From: an uncultured Nitrospiraceae bacterium
Lineage (GTDB): Bacteria > Nitrospirota > Thermodesulfovibrionia > Thermodesulfovibrionales > Dissulfurispiraceae
Direction of reading: 5' to 3'
DNA: 64,000 nt
Assembly (NCBI GenBank): GCA_903822005.1
Contig: CAIJNL010000045.1
Location: forward strand, 1 to 64,000
In this document: one piece after another, positions 17,198 to 27,406 of the stretch
Layout: each line of letters begins with the position of its first letter
Numbering within the stretch: position 1 is the stretch's first letter
Notes under the pieces: model-generated
What the model saw: the letters and a program-made list of their open reading frames with translations, nothing else
What the model was told of the DNA's origin: nothing
The model's database searches: none
Position numbers and translations under genes: made by a program

Positions 17198-17699
17198 ACG
17201 CCTTCATCTCCTCAATGATCTCATCGGCTATCTGAACAGGTGATTTGGATTCAGTATCTACCATGATGTCGGCCTGTTCATAAAATGGCTGCCTGACGGC
17301 AAGCAGCTCCTTTATCCTGGCCAGAGGGTCCTCGACATTGATTAGTGGCCTGTCCTTGCTGCCTCTCGTCCTGTGCATGATAGTAGCTGCGGAGGCCGCA
17401 AGGCAGACAATAATACCTTTCTTCCTGAGATTGTCCATATTCTTCTGCCTCATAACAGCTCCGCCGCCTGTCGATATTACCAGCCGGTCTCCGCCAGAGA
17501 CCGCTCCTATGGTCTCTTCCTCGATCTCCCTGAAAGCCGGCTCTCCATCCAGTTTGAAGATCTCGGTTATTTTCATATTCCTTTTCTTCTCGATCTCGCT
17601 GTCAACATCAACAAATATATATCCGAGTCTTTTGGCGAGAATTCTCCCGACCTCGGTCTTTCCTGTGCCCATGAACCCTGTAAGTGCTATGTTTTTCAT
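17178..17699 (-). CDS. aroK: Shikimate kinase
   Basis: A 173-residue P-loop kinase. The Walker A motif GFMGTGKTEVG sits at residues 8-18, DVDSEIEKK binds shikimate, and STGGGAVMR is the family glycine-rich motif. It phosphorylates shikimate with ATP. It is located directly upstream of and overlapping aroB, the usual order. Confidence 0.97.
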   Translation of the reverse strand: MKNIALTGFMGTGKTEVGRILAKRLGYIFVDVDSEIEKKRNMKITEIFKLDGEPAFREIEEETIGAVSGGDRLVISTGGGAVMRQKNMDNLRKKGIIVCLAASAATIMHRTRGSKDRPLINVEDPLARIKELLAVRQPFYEQADIMVDTESKSPVQIADEIIEEMKAYEKSNG

Positions 17700-17780
17700 A
17701 CTTTCAATGTCCCTGGTTTCGGATTTTCTCAGAAGCCTATTCCTGTTTGATGCCCCTCAAAACATGTGCTAAAATAAATC

Positions 17781-18359
17781 GTGGGCCGCCTATATTATAC
17801 AAAAATATTCCTTATAATTATTTTTCTGCTCTCTATAAGCGCTGCCGTATATGCCTCGTCTGCTGCCGCTCATGCACTGCCCGGCAGTCCTTTTGTTGTG
17901 ACGGACGTGCATGACGGGGACACTATAAGCATCAAGGTCGAGAGTTTTGCGGGCTTTCCTCTCAGGACCGAGCGGCTGAGGCTCATAGGTATAGACGCGC
18001 CTGAACTCAAACAGGAAACGTGGGGCAGAAAGGCGAAAAAACATCTCAAAAAGCTGATCAGCGAAAGCGACTGGGTCGTGAATGTCGAATTCGATGTCGA
18101 CAAGAGAGACAAATATGGCCGCCTGCTGGGTTATTTGTGGAACAGGCATACCGGAGTGCTGATAAACGAAAAAATGACAGCGGATGGTTACGCCGTGCTG
18201 TTTACCTTTCCGCCAAATGTCCGCTATGTTGACCGCTTTATAGAAGCCGAAAAAAAGGCCCGTGCCGCCAAGCTCGGCATATGGGAACAGGGCGGACTAA
18301 AACAGTCACCCGTTGAATGGCGCAGGCAGAACCCCTCAAACTATTCAGAGCGGCATTAA
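17781..18359 (+). CDS. Secreted thermonuclease-like (SNase-fold) nuclease
   Basis: A 192-residue protein starting at a GTG (no in-frame ATG precedes the signal peptide). A signal sequence covers about residues 8-33 (hydrophobic core, then AAHALP). The SNase domain follows with DVHDGDTISI, the RLIGIDAPELKQETWG active-site segment (catalytic Arg and Glu) and DKRDKYGRLLGYLW with the second Arg. It should degrade DNA and RNA in a calcium-dependent manner outside the cytoplasm. It is divergent from aroK, with only 81 bp between them. Confidence 0.88.
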   Translation: MGRLYYTKIFLIIIFLLSISAAVYASSAAAHALPGSPFVVTDVHDGDTISIKVESFAGFPLRTERLRLIGIDAPELKQETWGRKAKKHLKKLISESDWVVNVEFDVDKRDKYGRLLGYLWNRHTGVLINEKMTADGYAVLFTFPPNVRYVDRFIEAEKKARAAKLGIWEQGGLKQSPVEWRRQNPSNYSERH

Positions 18360-18736
18360 ACACGCTTATTAAAATAATTCCAGAAAGCAATTCGTCAATT
18401 CGAAGCGAATAACCGCCCCATGTCTCGCTAAAGTTGAATTTCACCCTCGATCTTTCCAGGATCATCAGTACACAGATTCATCCCTCTTGATTTCTACCAC
18501 TACGGCTACCGAGCCATGCGTCAGCCATCCACTTCGAATCTCCACAATTACATGCCGGTGGGCAGGCAGGTGTCAGGGGCTTTCCCGATACCTTGATAAC
18601 ATTTGCCTGTCAACCAGATAAACACTTAAATACTCCGGGGATGAACGTTCGGCGAAGCCTGATAAAATTGATCACATCGAATTGGAAAGGCGCTGATGCC
18701 TGTCTGCTCATCGGTATTGCCTGTTGTGCTTACCGC
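18360..18736. other. 377-bp region without a convincing gene
   Basis: No promoter, terminator or complete gene stands out between the nuclease and the atp small-protein operon, which converge here. On the minus strand a short frame ends with EIKRDESVY at a TGA that overlaps an ATG (TGATG), whose frame starts MILERSRVKFNFSETWGGYSL and soon runs into the nuclease gene antisense. These look like two fragments of a degraded gene pair, but I cannot name the family. Confidence 0.4.
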
Positions 18737-18877
18737 TTATTTTTTGAACAATCCGCTCCGCGCTATCATGAAAACAACGAGCGCCCCAAGCGCCAATATG
18801 GCTGCCAGCTTTGTGAGCTTGAGTACGATAAGCGCGAGCAGCGCGAGTATGACCCCAACAATAACCAGAAATTTCAT
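18737..18877 (-). CDS. 46-residue single-pass membrane protein
   Basis: The ATG at 18877 has an AAAGGA ribosome site 9 bp upstream and overlaps the end of the atpI-like gene by 4 bp (stop/start contact). The product (MKFLVIVGVILALLALIVL then KLTKLAAILALGALVVF) holds two short hydrophobic stretches separated by Lys residues and ends SGLFKK. No family is recognised. The coupling to AtpI suggests a membrane role. Confidence 0.55.
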   Translation of the reverse strand: MKFLVIVGVILALLALIVLKLTKLAAILALGALVVFMIARSGLFKK

Positions 18878-19227
18878 TGTATTGATTCCTTTCTTGCTGC
18901 AATAAAGCCCTGCCAGATGATAATCGCGAGAACAAGCGTAAATCCTGCCAGAAGGGGTACAGGCATGATTAGCTGTAGTAACGCGAGCACCACCAGAAAG
19001 ACAAAAATGGCAGTGATCTTCAGTATGCTTATGCCCATAATGACAGGCTGCGCCATCTGCATACCTATAAATTTGCGCACCGCCCATACTATGGTCCTGA
19101 AACTCAAAAGGCTGATCGCGCCGCCCAGCACGAAATTGAAAGCAAATAACCAGCCGCCAAAAAAGAGCGAGACGAGGGCAAGGGCCGGAATGACAATAAC
19201 CGAAAACTTAGTGATCTTTTGAATCAT
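18874..19227 (-). CDS. ATP synthase subunit I-like protein (AtpI family)
   Basis: From ATG 19227 the product is 117 residues with four hydrophobic segments (about 10-30, 35-55, 70-90 and 92-110), matching the ATP synthase I family PF03899. AtpI helps assemble the c-ring of the F-type ATP synthase. The frame stays open upstream; a GTG at 19248 is an equally possible start, whereas the ATG at 19305 would overlap AtpZ by almost 100 bp. No atpB or atpE follows within this segment. Confidence 0.7.
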   Translation of the reverse strand: MIQKITKFSVIVIPALALVSLFFGGWLFAFNFVLGGAISLLSFRTIVWAVRKFIGMQMAQPVIMGISILKITAIFVFLVVLALLQLIMPVPLLAGFTLVLAIIIWQGFIAARKESIQ

Positions 19228-19471
19228 CTTTTGCAGCTGGTCCTGCACCCTGATTACCCCCCTGTTTTTTCGCGATCCTGAAAAGTTCCCTGAAGCCCGC
19301 GACAATGCCCATAAAAAGAAAGACGAACTTGAGATATGAAGTATCGAAAAGCTTGTCCAGCCCGTAGCCTATTGCGAGCCCCGCAAAAGTACAGAGCACA
19401 AGATTTATGCCTACAGTGCTCGCCTCGAACAGCTGCCTTGCCACTGATTTCTCTTTATCCTGCCCGGTCAT
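19208..19471 (-). CDS. AtpZ/AtpI-family small membrane protein
   Basis: An 87-residue protein with two membrane helices (about 20-40 and 45-65). GINLVLCTFAGLAIGYGLDKLF and FLFMGIVAGFRELFRIAK match PF09527, the AtpZ-type family. AtpZ proteins occur at the head of ATP synthase operons and have been linked to magnesium or calcium transport. It sits 34 bp downstream of hemL and overlaps the next gene, so hemL-atpZ-atpI is one unit. Confidence 0.82.
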   Translation of the reverse strand: MTGQDKEKSVARQLFEASTVGINLVLCTFAGLAIGYGLDKLFDTSYLKFVFLFMGIVAGFRELFRIAKKQGGNQGAGPAAKDDSKDH

Positions 19472-19505
19472 CGTTTCCCCTTGCCGTCTCTCCTGAATTC
19501 TATCA

Positions 19506-20798
19506 TCAAAGAGTCTTCATCGTCTCGTACGCCACTTTTATTGTCCTGTTTATATCTGCAGCGGAATGAGCTATGGATATGAAACCTGCCTCGAACTGCG
19601 AAGGCGCCAGATAGATACCGCGGTCGAGCATGCCCGAGAAAAACCGCCCGAACCTTGCGGTATCCGACTGCTTGGCAGTCTCATAATCCGTCACTTCCGA
19701 GTCAGTGAAGTATGTGCAGAACATGGTCCCTGCCCGGTAGAATTTTGCGGGCACACCAGCTTTTCTGGCAGCATCCTTCAGCCCCTTTTCGAGCTGCTCC
19801 ATCCTTGACTCAAGCTTTTCATAAACTCCTTTGCGGGACAATATCTTCAGGGTCTCGATACCAGCGGTCATGGCGACCGGATTACCTGAAAGAGTGCCTG
19901 CCTGATAAACCGGCCCTTCCGGCGAGATGACCGACATGATATCTTTCCTGCCGCCATAGGCCCCGACGGGCAGGCCGCCGCCGATGATCTTGCCGAGGCA
20001 TGTAAGATCAGGAACGATGCCGTAAGCAGCCTGCGCCCCTCCAAGAGAGACCCTGAAGCCGGTCATCACTTCGTCAAAGATCAGCACGATCCCGTGCCGG
20101 GCAGTCTCTTCCCTGAGTGTCTTCAGAAATCCCTTTGCCGGGAGCACGCAGCCGATGTTGCCCGCAACCGGCTCCACGATAACACAAGCGATGGAATTCC
20201 ATTCCTCGTTCACTATCTTCCTGAACATATCGATATCGTTGAAAGGTACCGTGATTGTATTTCGAGCATAAGACTCCGGCACGCCCTTGCTGTCAGGCAC
20301 GCCGAATGTGGCGCCGCCCGAGCCGGCCTTTACCAGCAGCCCGTCGGCATGCCCGTGATAGCAGCCCTCGAACTTGATTATCTTGTCCCTGCCTGTAAAG
20401 CCCCTCGCCACCCTGATCGCGCTCATGGCAGCCTCAGTCCCGGAGCTCACCATTCTTACCTTTTTGATCGAAGGATAGAGCTCCATTATCCTCAGCGCAA
20501 GCTCTGATTCGAGCTGTGTCGGCGCCCCGTAACTGGTGCCGTTTTCGACCGCCGACTTCAGGGCCTTTACCACCTGAGGATGCGCATGCCCGGCCAGCAT
20601 CGGGCCCCACGAAAGCACATAATCTATATATTCGTTGCCGTCCACGTCGAAGATATGCGAACCCTTCGCCTTTTTGATAAATACCGGGGAGCCTCCTACT
20701 GATCTGAATGCCCTGACCGGGCTATTGACCCCACCGGGCATGAGCTCCTGCGCCTGTATGAATAACCGGGCCGATTTCTTTCTATCCATATGAACCAC
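19506..20798 (-). CDS. hemL: Glutamate-1-semialdehyde 2,1-aminomutase
   Basis: A 430-residue PLP enzyme of the expected length. It has [19 protein letters not shown] at the N-terminus, [25 protein letters not shown] and [19 protein letters not shown] with the PLP Lys (about residue 266). It forms 5-aminolevulinate in the C5 pathway of tetrapyrrole synthesis. A second Met three residues in (MDRKKS) is an alternative start. Confidence 0.97.
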   Translation of the reverse strand: MVHMDRKKSARLFIQAQELMPGGVNSPVRAFRSVGGSPVFIKKAKGSHIFDVDGNEYIDYVLSWGPMLAGHAHPQVVKALKSAVENGTSYGAPTQLESELALRIMELYPSIKKVRMVSSGTEAAMSAIRVARGFTGRDKIIKFEGCYHGHADGLLVKAGSGGATFGVPDSKGVPESYARNTITVPFNDIDMFRKIVNEEWNSIACVIVEPVAGNIGCVLPAKGFLKTLREETARHGIVLIFDEVMTGFRVSLGGAQAAYGIVPDLTCLGKIIGGGLPVGAYGGRKDIMSVISPEGPVYQAGTLSGNPVAMTAGIETLKILSRKGVYEKLESRMEQLEKGLKDAARKAGVPAKFYRAGTMFCTYFTDSEVTDYETAKQSDTARFGRFFSGMLDRGIYLAPSQFEAGFISIAHSAADINRTIKVAYETMKTL

Positions 20799-20985
20799 CG
20801 CCTTTATAAATGAGTAAATAATAATTAACAGCAGAGACCACCGGGACCATGTTGTCCCTTATGGCTCAGACTATTTTAACAATTATCACTTTTCCGCGAT
20901 ACGCCTTTCCGGGAAACCTCCATTTCTTCCCGCCCGGTTTTATCTTTATAATAGAAAAAAGGGCTGCTAAAAAGGAGGGTTTGAA

Positions 20986-21225
20986 ATGGCCGCGAGAATG
21001 AAATTGTACAATCTGGAATCCTGTCCTGATTGCAGGAAGGTGCGCGAGAAGCTTGGTAAGATGCAGGTGACCTATACCTGCGTAAACGTTCACCCGGACA
21101 AAGAAAAGAGGAAATCCGTGCACAAGGCGAGCGGACAGCATGGGGTGCCTGTGCTGGTGCATAAAGACAGGACGATGAAATCGGTCAGACAGATCATGCA
21201 GTATCTGGCCGAGATCAAGGAATAA
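20986..21225 (+). CDS. Glutaredoxin / GST N-terminal-like thioredoxin-fold protein
   Basis: A 79-residue thioredoxin-fold protein with a CPDC redox motif (Cys 13-Cys 16) in LYNLESCPDCRKVREKL and the cis-Pro segment HGVPVLV. This matches glutaredoxin-like or GST N-terminal domains. It probably handles dithiol exchange. A strong AAGGAGG ribosome site precedes the ATG. It is a single gene between divergent and convergent neighbours. Confidence 0.85.
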   Translation: MAARMKLYNLESCPDCRKVREKLGKMQVTYTCVNVHPDKEKRKSVHKASGQHGVPVLVHKDRTMKSVRQIMQYLAEIKE

Positions 21226-21286
21226 GATCAATGGCCATATCCTTGCAGGCTGATGCAGAGCAAAGATATGGCCTACTCTAAAGTGT

Positions 21287-24184
21287 TTATGCAGTCTCTC
21301 CGTCCAGAACATTCCTGATCTTCTCAAAAAGCTCTTTTGGAGAGACAGGTTTTGAGATGAAGGGCACGTCTTCTTCCAGCCCGAAACTGCCGGAAAGGTA
21401 ATCTCCGGTATATCCGCTCATGAATATTATTTTCAGGTCCGGCTTTAGCACCTTTAGTTCCCGATAGGCATCAGCGCCGCTCTTGCCCGGCATGATGACA
21501 TCCATGAGCACAAGCTGAATTTCACTCCTGTGGGCCACGAATTCAGCGACTGCGTCTTCTCCATCACACGCCTCTATTACAGTATGCCCAACCGCTTGCA
21601 GCATTTCGACCAGCGCCTGTCTTACCATGACATTGTCTTCAACAACAAGCAGGGTCTCCGTGGCGCCTTCCGGTTCAAAGTGCTCATCGATTTCCCGGAC
21701 TTCGACCTCGGTATCAAAAGCCGGCAGATAAATCGTAAAAACAGTTCCTTCACCTGCCTCACTCTCCACATCGATGAAACCATTGTGCTGTTTCACTATG
21801 CCATAGACCATCGAAAGGCCGAGGCCGGTGCCCTTGCCGACTTCCTTGGTCGTGAAAAAGGGCTCGAAGATCCTCTTTTTAGTCTCTTCATCCATGCCAA
21901 TACCTCTGTCAGTGACAATCAGCACTGCATAGTTGCCTGTGAGGCCATGGCCGCGCTCTTTAATGAAGGCTTCGTCCATAAAGACGCGTTCTGTCTTCAG
22001 CTGCAGAATACCTCCTTTAGGCATGGCATCTCGCGCATTTGCCGCAAGATTCAGGAGAATCTGAGTCACATGATTACTGTCTGCATAAGTCGAGGTGTTC
22101 TGTTCAGTCAACTGCATGCGTACATGTATATCTTCTCCAACCAGACTGGCCAATATTTTTTCTGTATTCTTTATGATTGCGTTCAGGGAAATAGGCTGCG
22201 GATTGACCAGCTGTTTCCTGCTGAATGCCAGGAGACTCTGTGTAAGGGCCGCTGCACGGCCGGCCGCCAGCAGTATATTTGCTACATATTGCGAAGCAGT
22301 GGCATTATCTTTTAAATGCGTCTCTAAAAGGTGGCCAAATCCGGATATCGCCTGCAGGATATTATTGAAATCATGCGCTACACCGCCTGCCAGCTGGCCG
22401 ATGGCTTCCATTTTCTGGGCCTGCTGGAGCTGTTCCGCCAGCTTAAGTTTCTCCTCCTCAGCCTGCTTGATCTCGCTGATGTCCCGTATTGCTTCAACCG
22501 AGCCGGCCCTGTTACCCTGCGAGTCATATAGAGGGGCCCCGGTCATCCAGATATAGGCCCCTTTAGCGCCATAGAGGGCAGGCGCGAATGCTTCAGCAAA
22601 AAGCCGCTCTCCTTTTTTTTGAACATTCTTATACTTTGCTTTAATTTCATCGTCGGAAACATCAAGCAGATCTAACAACTGTGGTCTGCGATTTCCATAA
22701 AACGGGATGGTATAGGCATGATCTCCCTGCCCGAGCATTTCTTCCTTGCTTATGCCTGACATCTCTTCCATGGCCCTGTTCCAGGCGATGACCTTTTTAT
22801 CATTGTCGATGACAAACGTGGCGTCCGGCAGAAAATCAAAGATGTTTTCGAGCTGCTGCCTGATCTCGTTAAGTGATTGCTCGGCCCGTTTGCGGTCGGA
22901 TATGTCCACGAAGCATTCCAGCAGTTTCTCATGACCATTCAGCTGGATTCGCTTCACGGTTTTCATAACAGGGATGCGGCTGCCGTCCACCCTAAGCATC
23001 TCCCGGTCCGAGGTATCCACGCCCTGGCCCAAATCGCATATCGGACAGTTCTCTTCGCACGCCGGACACAATAACGAGTGACAGCGCCGGCCTTTCAGCT
23101 GATCCGGCGGGGCGCCAAACAGCGCGGCCACATATTCATTCGCAAGCTCTATGACCCGGGTCACCGGGTCGACTATGACCACTCCAGCCGGAAGATTGGC
23201 CAGCAGCTGACGTTGCAGCGCCTCGCTCTCCCGCAGCGCTGCTTCCGCCTGCACGCGTTCGGCAATGCTCCGCCTAAGATTGGTATTCAGAAGGACCATA
23301 GAGCGGTAACGCCAGAAAGCCATGCCGACAGCAAGCAGGAAAATCATCGCGCCGCTTATCCATATGACTTTTTCGACCGTCCAGAATGATGCAGGCTTGC
23401 CAAACCACTTCACATATATCTTTTGGTATTCTGCCGACCCTACAAATTCATCTATGGCTTTGTTGAGCGCCATCAGAAGGGCAGTGTCCTCTTTTCTGAG
23501 CGCCAGGGCCCTTTTCCCTTCTATGACCGGGGGGGGAATGACCTTGACCTTGTCATCAACCCTGGCTTCATAGGCAATCTGCATGAAAATAGGCGTGGCC
23601 GTAAGGGCCGCGTCAATCCGCCCCGCAAGCAGTTCGAACAGAAGGGTATGCATATCATTATAGGATTTGAGCTGGATTGTCCCGTTTTTTTTCAGATAAT
23701 CTTCCGCGCTGCTTCCTTTTATGGCTCCGACAGTAATTCCGGGAATGATTGCAGTAATTTTGGCATTATCGCTGGGAATAATAAGGTTTATCGGATTAGT
23801 CGCAACGGTATGAGTGAATGCCAGCACTTTTTGCCGCTCTTCGTGAATGGTGATGACCGGAACGATGTCCGCCCTGCCGTCAGAAAGCATTTCCATGATT
23901 TCATCCCATGGCTTCCCGAAAACATACCGGACCTTAAGGCCGCTGCGCCTGGCCAGTTCATCCATAACATCAACAGCAAAACCGTCGGCCCTGCCTGTTT
24001 GCTGATTTTTAAAATACGTTGGCGGGAAATCTTCGGGAATGACCGCAATCACCGTGCCAGGCAAGCGGCCCTCAGCTGCAATCAGGTCCCGGGCAGAGAA
24101 TTGTCCCAGCAGGAGGATCAGAGCTGCAACGACTACTACGATGGGGATTCGCTTTTTGCTACATCCCACATATCCTCCACTCAT
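21287..24184 (-). CDS. Hybrid sensor histidine kinase with periplasmic binding-protein (SBP_bac_3) sensor
   Basis: A 965-residue membrane sensor kinase. The order is signal/TM segment (about 12-32), amino-acid-type solute-binding domain in the periplasm (about 40-270), TM helix (about 272-295), PAS with a [14 protein letters not shown] Cys cluster (about 320-440), second PAS (about 445-580), HisKA with [11 protein letters not shown] (phospho-His about 606), HATPase (about 705-830, [22 protein letters not shown]) and a C-terminal receiver domain (about 850-960). It would phosphorelay within itself and on to an unknown partner. The four-Cys cluster in the first PAS could bind metal. Confidence 0.92.
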   Translation of the reverse strand: MSGGYVGCSKKRIPIVVVVAALILLLGQFSARDLIAAEGRLPGTVIAVIPEDFPPTYFKNQQTGRADGFAVDVMDELARRSGLKVRYVFGKPWDEIMEMLSDGRADIVPVITIHEERQKVLAFTHTVATNPINLIIPSDNAKITAIIPGITVGAIKGSSAEDYLKKNGTIQLKSYNDMHTLLFELLAGRIDAALTATPIFMQIAYEARVDDKVKVIPPPVIEGKRALALRKEDTALLMALNKAIDEFVGSAEYQKIYVKWFGKPASFWTVEKVIWISGAMIFLLAVGMAFWRYRSMVLLNTNLRRSIAERVQAEAALRESEALQRQLLANLPAGVVIVDPVTRVIELANEYVAALFGAPPDQLKGRRCHSLLCPACEENCPICDLGQGVDTSDREMLRVDGSRIPVMKTVKRIQLNGHEKLLECFVDISDRKRAEQSLNEIRQQLENIFDFLPDATFVIDNDKKVIAWNRAMEEMSGISKEEMLGQGDHAYTIPFYGNRRPQLLDLLDVSDDEIKAKYKNVQKKGERLFAEAFAPALYGAKGAYIWMTGAPLYDSQGNRAGSVEAIRDISEIKQAEEEKLKLAEQLQQAQKMEAIGQLAGGVAHDFNNILQAISGFGHLLETHLKDNATASQYVANILLAAGRAAALTQSLLAFSRKQLVNPQPISLNAIIKNTEKILASLVGEDIHVRMQLTEQNTSTYADSNHVTQILLNLAANARDAMPKGGILQLKTERVFMDEAFIKERGHGLTGNYAVLIVTDRGIGMDEETKKRIFEPFFTTKEVGKGTGLGLSMVYGIVKQHNGFIDVESEAGEGTVFTIYLPAFDTEVEVREIDEHFEPEGATETLLVVEDNVMVRQALVEMLQAVGHTVIEACDGEDAVAEFVAHRSEIQLVLMDVIMPGKSGADAYRELKVLKPDLKIIFMSGYTGDYLSGSFGLEEDVPFISKPVSPKELFEKIRNVLDGETA

Positions 24185-24288
24185 GCGGCTTCATTGGCCT
24201 ATTATAGCACAAAAAATGACTGGTAATTAACAATAAACTGATACTTCTGCTAAACTGTACTGGTAGCTTAACTCAGGGGGACAATGGC

Positions 24289-26496
24289 TTGCCTGCATAT
24301 GAGGAACTTCTCGACGAACTCTCGGACCTTTACGGGATAGTTCCTGAATATTGCGACATTTTCGGCAACAGGCATGCTGCCCCTGCCTCAACAAAGATCT
24401 CCATCCTCAAGGCCATGAAACTCCGCACCGGATCTGCTGACGATCTTCATTTAGAGATAACCAGAAAGCGGACCAGACAATGGAAAAGGCTCATTGACCC
24501 TACCATGGTCATACCTGTTACCGGGCAGCCGCTTGAGCTAATCGTGCATGCGCCAGTAAGGGAGGGTGACGAGAAGTCTGTCATTATCAAATGCGCTCTG
24601 ATTGACGAAAGCGGCAGAAGAGAGCTCTTTTCCTTCGACCTCAGCGATATCGAGATAGTCGAACGCAAGGTCATTGAAGATGTACCGCATTTGAAAATCA
24701 GATTACTGCTAAAGACAGCAAAAGAGATCGGGTATTATGATCTGGATGTCCTCTATACGAGTTCCAGCTTCGGGATGACCGGTCATGCGAAGGTAATAAT
24801 AACGCCCGAGACATGTTACATCCCCGGCGAAAAAGACAGGACCTGGGGACTCTGCGTTAATCTCTATTCACTTACCTCTGCCCGAAACTGGGGCATCGGC
24901 GATTTTGGCGAGCTACGGGCTATCGGAGAGTGGACGGCCGGGCTTGGCGGCGGGTTTATCGGGATTAATCCGTTGCATGTACTGCCCAACAGGCCGCCCA
25001 ACGGCATAAGCCCCTATTCTCCGTTAAGCAGGCTCTTCAAGAACTTTATTTATATCGACATGGAATCGGTACCGGAGGCAATTGTATCGAATGAAGCCCA
25101 GGCAGTTGTCGTATGGACCGGCTTTCAGAAAGAGCTGAAAGAACTGCGGGCTTCCGCTGTAATAGATTATGAAAAGGTTGCCCGGCTGAAAGCTGGCGTG
25201 CTGCGCCGGGCGTTTGATTATTTCTATGATAATCACTACCTGAATAACACGCCCCGGGCAGCTGACTTCAGACTTTATGCCGAGGCAGCGGGAGAGCTTC
25301 TTGAAGACTTCGCGCTATTCTCAGCCCTGCAGGAGCATTTCATGTCTGTTTCAAAAACTGCCTCATGGCGTGACTGGCCTGAGGAATACAGGAAGAAAAC
25401 TGGTACCCGGGCAAATGAATTCAGGATGTCTAATGAAAAAGCAATGCTTTACCATAAATATGTGCAGTGGCTTATCGATGACCAGCATGGAGAAATAGCT
25501 AACCGCCTAATTACCCTCGGAATGCCGGTCGGCCTTTATCATGATCTTGCTATCGGTTCCTCTGATGGCGGGTTTGACACATGGATCGCCGGCAGCATAA
25601 TGGCAGAGGGCATAGATGTCGGCGCCCCTCCGGATGATTTCACACCTGCGGGACAAAACTGGGGCTTCTCGCCTGTAATACCCGCAGCTATGAGAGAATC
25701 CGGCTATGAGTTTCTGATCCAGACAATAAGAAAAAACATGCGCCACGCCGGGGCCCTCAGGATAGACCACGCCCTCGGCATGTTCAGGCTCTTCTGGATA
25801 CCGGGCGGCATGAAACCTGAACATGGCGCATACGTAAAATATCCGGAGGAAGAGATTTTGGGAATCATAGCCCTCGAAAGTGTCAGAAACAGGGTGATGG
25901 TAATCGCTGAAGACCTGGGCACTGTCGGGGACGATGTCCGCGAAACACTGTTGAAATTCAGAATGCTCAGTTATAAGCTTCTCTATTTCGAGAGGAATTA
26001 TCCAGACCCATCGTTCAAAAAACCGGCCGCCTACCCAGATCTCGCGTTATGCGCTGTGACAACCCATGACCTGCCAACACTCTATGGCTACTGGGAAGGC
26101 CGTGATATCGAAGCCAGGACCGCTTTGGGTCTCTACCCGAACGAAAAACTGAGGCAGCACCAGATAACTGAACGGCTCAGGGACAAGAGCCTGCTGCTGC
26201 AGGCACTGAAGTCCGAAGGTCTGCTGCCGGAAATGTTCTCTGAAGATCCGGCAGACATACAGGCTATGCTGTCAACGCTATGCCTGACCATATACGAATA
26301 TCTTGCAAAGGCCCCCTGCAAGCTGCTGGCGGTTAGTCTGGATGATATCATCGGCGCAATGGATCAGCAGAATATGCCCGGCACCATAGACGCCTATCCG
26401 AACTGGGTGCAGAAAACACCGGTGACCCTTGAGAAGATCATGCAGAACCGTTCATTCCCTGCCCTGGCCGGGCTGCTGAAGAAGAGCGGCAGGTAG
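24289..26496 (+). CDS. malQ: 4-alpha-glucanotransferase (amylomaltase, GH77)
   Basis: A 735-residue GH77 enzyme with the extended N-terminal region seen in E. coli-type MalQ. GNRHAAPASTKISILKAM marks this N-terminal part. The catalytic domain has SARNWGIGDFGEL, INPLHVLPNRPPNGISPYSP, ALRIDHALGMFRLFW with the nucleophile Asp, VIAEDLGTV with the acid/base Glu, and TTHDLPTLYGYW. It transfers glucan chains in glycogen or maltodextrin metabolism. The start is a TTG with GGGGG 8 bp upstream; the ATG at 24284 is out of frame. Confidence 0.95.
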   Translation: MPAYEELLDELSDLYGIVPEYCDIFGNRHAAPASTKISILKAMKLRTGSADDLHLEITRKRTRQWKRLIDPTMVIPVTGQPLELIVHAPVREGDEKSVIIKCALIDESGRRELFSFDLSDIEIVERKVIEDVPHLKIRLLLKTAKEIGYYDLDVLYTSSSFGMTGHAKVIITPETCYIPGEKDRTWGLCVNLYSLTSARNWGIGDFGELRAIGEWTAGLGGGFIGINPLHVLPNRPPNGISPYSPLSRLFKNFIYIDMESVPEAIVSNEAQAVVVWTGFQKELKELRASAVIDYEKVARLKAGVLRRAFDYFYDNHYLNNTPRAADFRLYAEAAGELLEDFALFSALQEHFMSVSKTASWRDWPEEYRKKTGTRANEFRMSNEKAMLYHKYVQWLIDDQHGEIANRLITLGMPVGLYHDLAIGSSDGGFDTWIAGSIMAEGIDVGAPPDDFTPAGQNWGFSPVIPAAMRESGYEFLIQTIRKNMRHAGALRIDHALGMFRLFWIPGGMKPEHGAYVKYPEEEILGIIALESVRNRVMVIAEDLGTVGDDVRETLLKFRMLSYKLLYFERNYPDPSFKKPAAYPDLALCAVTTHDLPTLYGYWEGRDIEARTALGLYPNEKLRQHQITERLRDKSLLLQALKSEGLLPEMFSEDPADIQAMLSTLCLTIYEYLAKAPCKLLAVSLDDIIGAMDQQNMPGTIDAYPNWVQKTPVTLEKIMQNRSFPALAGLLKKSGR

Positions 26497-26643
26497 AAAG
26501 AACCCATAAAAACATGCAGCAAATATTTTCTCAACCGATACAAAACAAATGCTGTATAATTAGTGCCTCATAAGTGCCTGAAAAATATACCGCCCCCTTC
26601 ATGTAAATTGATAACTATCTGATTTAATTGCTTAACTTTCCTC

Positions 26644-26672
26644 TTGATCATTAAGTGTATTTAATGTATTGT
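26644..26672 (+). promoter_or_regulatory. Candidate sigma-70 promoter for the 26728 gene
   Basis: TTGATC (26644-26649) and TATTGT (26667-26672) have 17 bp between them, and the start codon follows 55 bp downstream. The surrounding 230 bp after malQ is AT-rich and otherwise shows nothing. Confidence 0.4.
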
Positions 26673-26727
26673 GGAATTGAATATAGGCTATTGAAATTAT
26701 GATAGCCCATGAAAGGAAGGTGTACTC

Positions 26728-27405
26728 TTGATAAATGGACCAGATCAGATTATTGCATGTCCACATTGCGCGATACTCGTCAAATATGAGACCTTCATTT
26801 CCGGAAATAACGGTGGTGCGCAGAGCTGGACTGATGGTAAAACAGTCTTTCCGATGTTGCCGCAGCCGCCATCCGTAATTAAATGTTATTCGTGCAAAGA
26901 TTTCTACTGGCTTGCCGAAGCAAAAGAAATAGGCACTTGTTATACATGGAGAGAAAATACAGAACCGGTTGATGAATCCTGGCTTGCCGCCAAAAATATA
27001 GAAGAGCCTTCAGCAACGGAATATTATGAGGCCATAGATAGCGGATTTGCAAAGAACAGGAATCAGGAAACTTTTTTGCGTAAGCTCGCATGGTGGAAGA
27101 GAAATGACGCTTTCCGTGATAACTTGCCTGATCAAAAAGAGAGTCAATCTCAAATTACGGATACCGACATAAAAAACATGGAAGCTCTGCATGAACTCCT
27201 TAAAGAAGAAAAAGATCATAGGATACAAATGACAAGCGCTGAACTTCTACGACATCTTGGACGCTTTGATGAGGCCAAGGAGATACTCAAGTCTATTAAA
27301 TCAAGAGGCATAGGCTGGGTTGCTTCTGTAATTAATGAATTATGCACAAGAGGCATAACAGAGTTACGGAATTTGAATGATCCGTTTAAAAAAGGAGGAA
27401 GGTAA
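26728..27405 (+). CDS. Zinc-ribbon protein of unknown function
   Basis: A 225-residue soluble protein starting at TTG with AAGGAAGG 8 bp upstream. Two CxxC pairs (CPHC about residue 11 and CYSC about 53) suggest a zinc ribbon. The rest is helical, and the C-terminal third (ELLRHLGRFDEAKEILKSIKSRG) resembles a TPR helix pair. It is not recognised as a named family. It precedes a 115-residue unknown gene by 1 bp, so they are co-translated. Lower GC and different codon choice from malQ suggest acquired DNA. Confidence 0.6.
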   Translation: MINGPDQIIACPHCAILVKYETFISGNNGGAQSWTDGKTVFPMLPQPPSVIKCYSCKDFYWLAEAKEIGTCYTWRENTEPVDESWLAAKNIEEPSATEYYEAIDSGFAKNRNQETFLRKLAWWKRNDAFRDNLPDQKESQSQITDTDIKNMEALHELLKEEKDHRIQMTSAELLRHLGRFDEAKEILKSIKSRGIGWVASVINELCTRGITELRNLNDPFKKGGR

Positions 27406-27406
27406 T

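Noticed and set aside
18593-19222. 209-residue plus-strand frame
   Set aside because: It runs antisense over the atpI-like and 46-aa membrane genes; its composition is Arg/Pro/Thr-rich with no family likeness, while the minus-strand frames have clear membrane-protein patterns.
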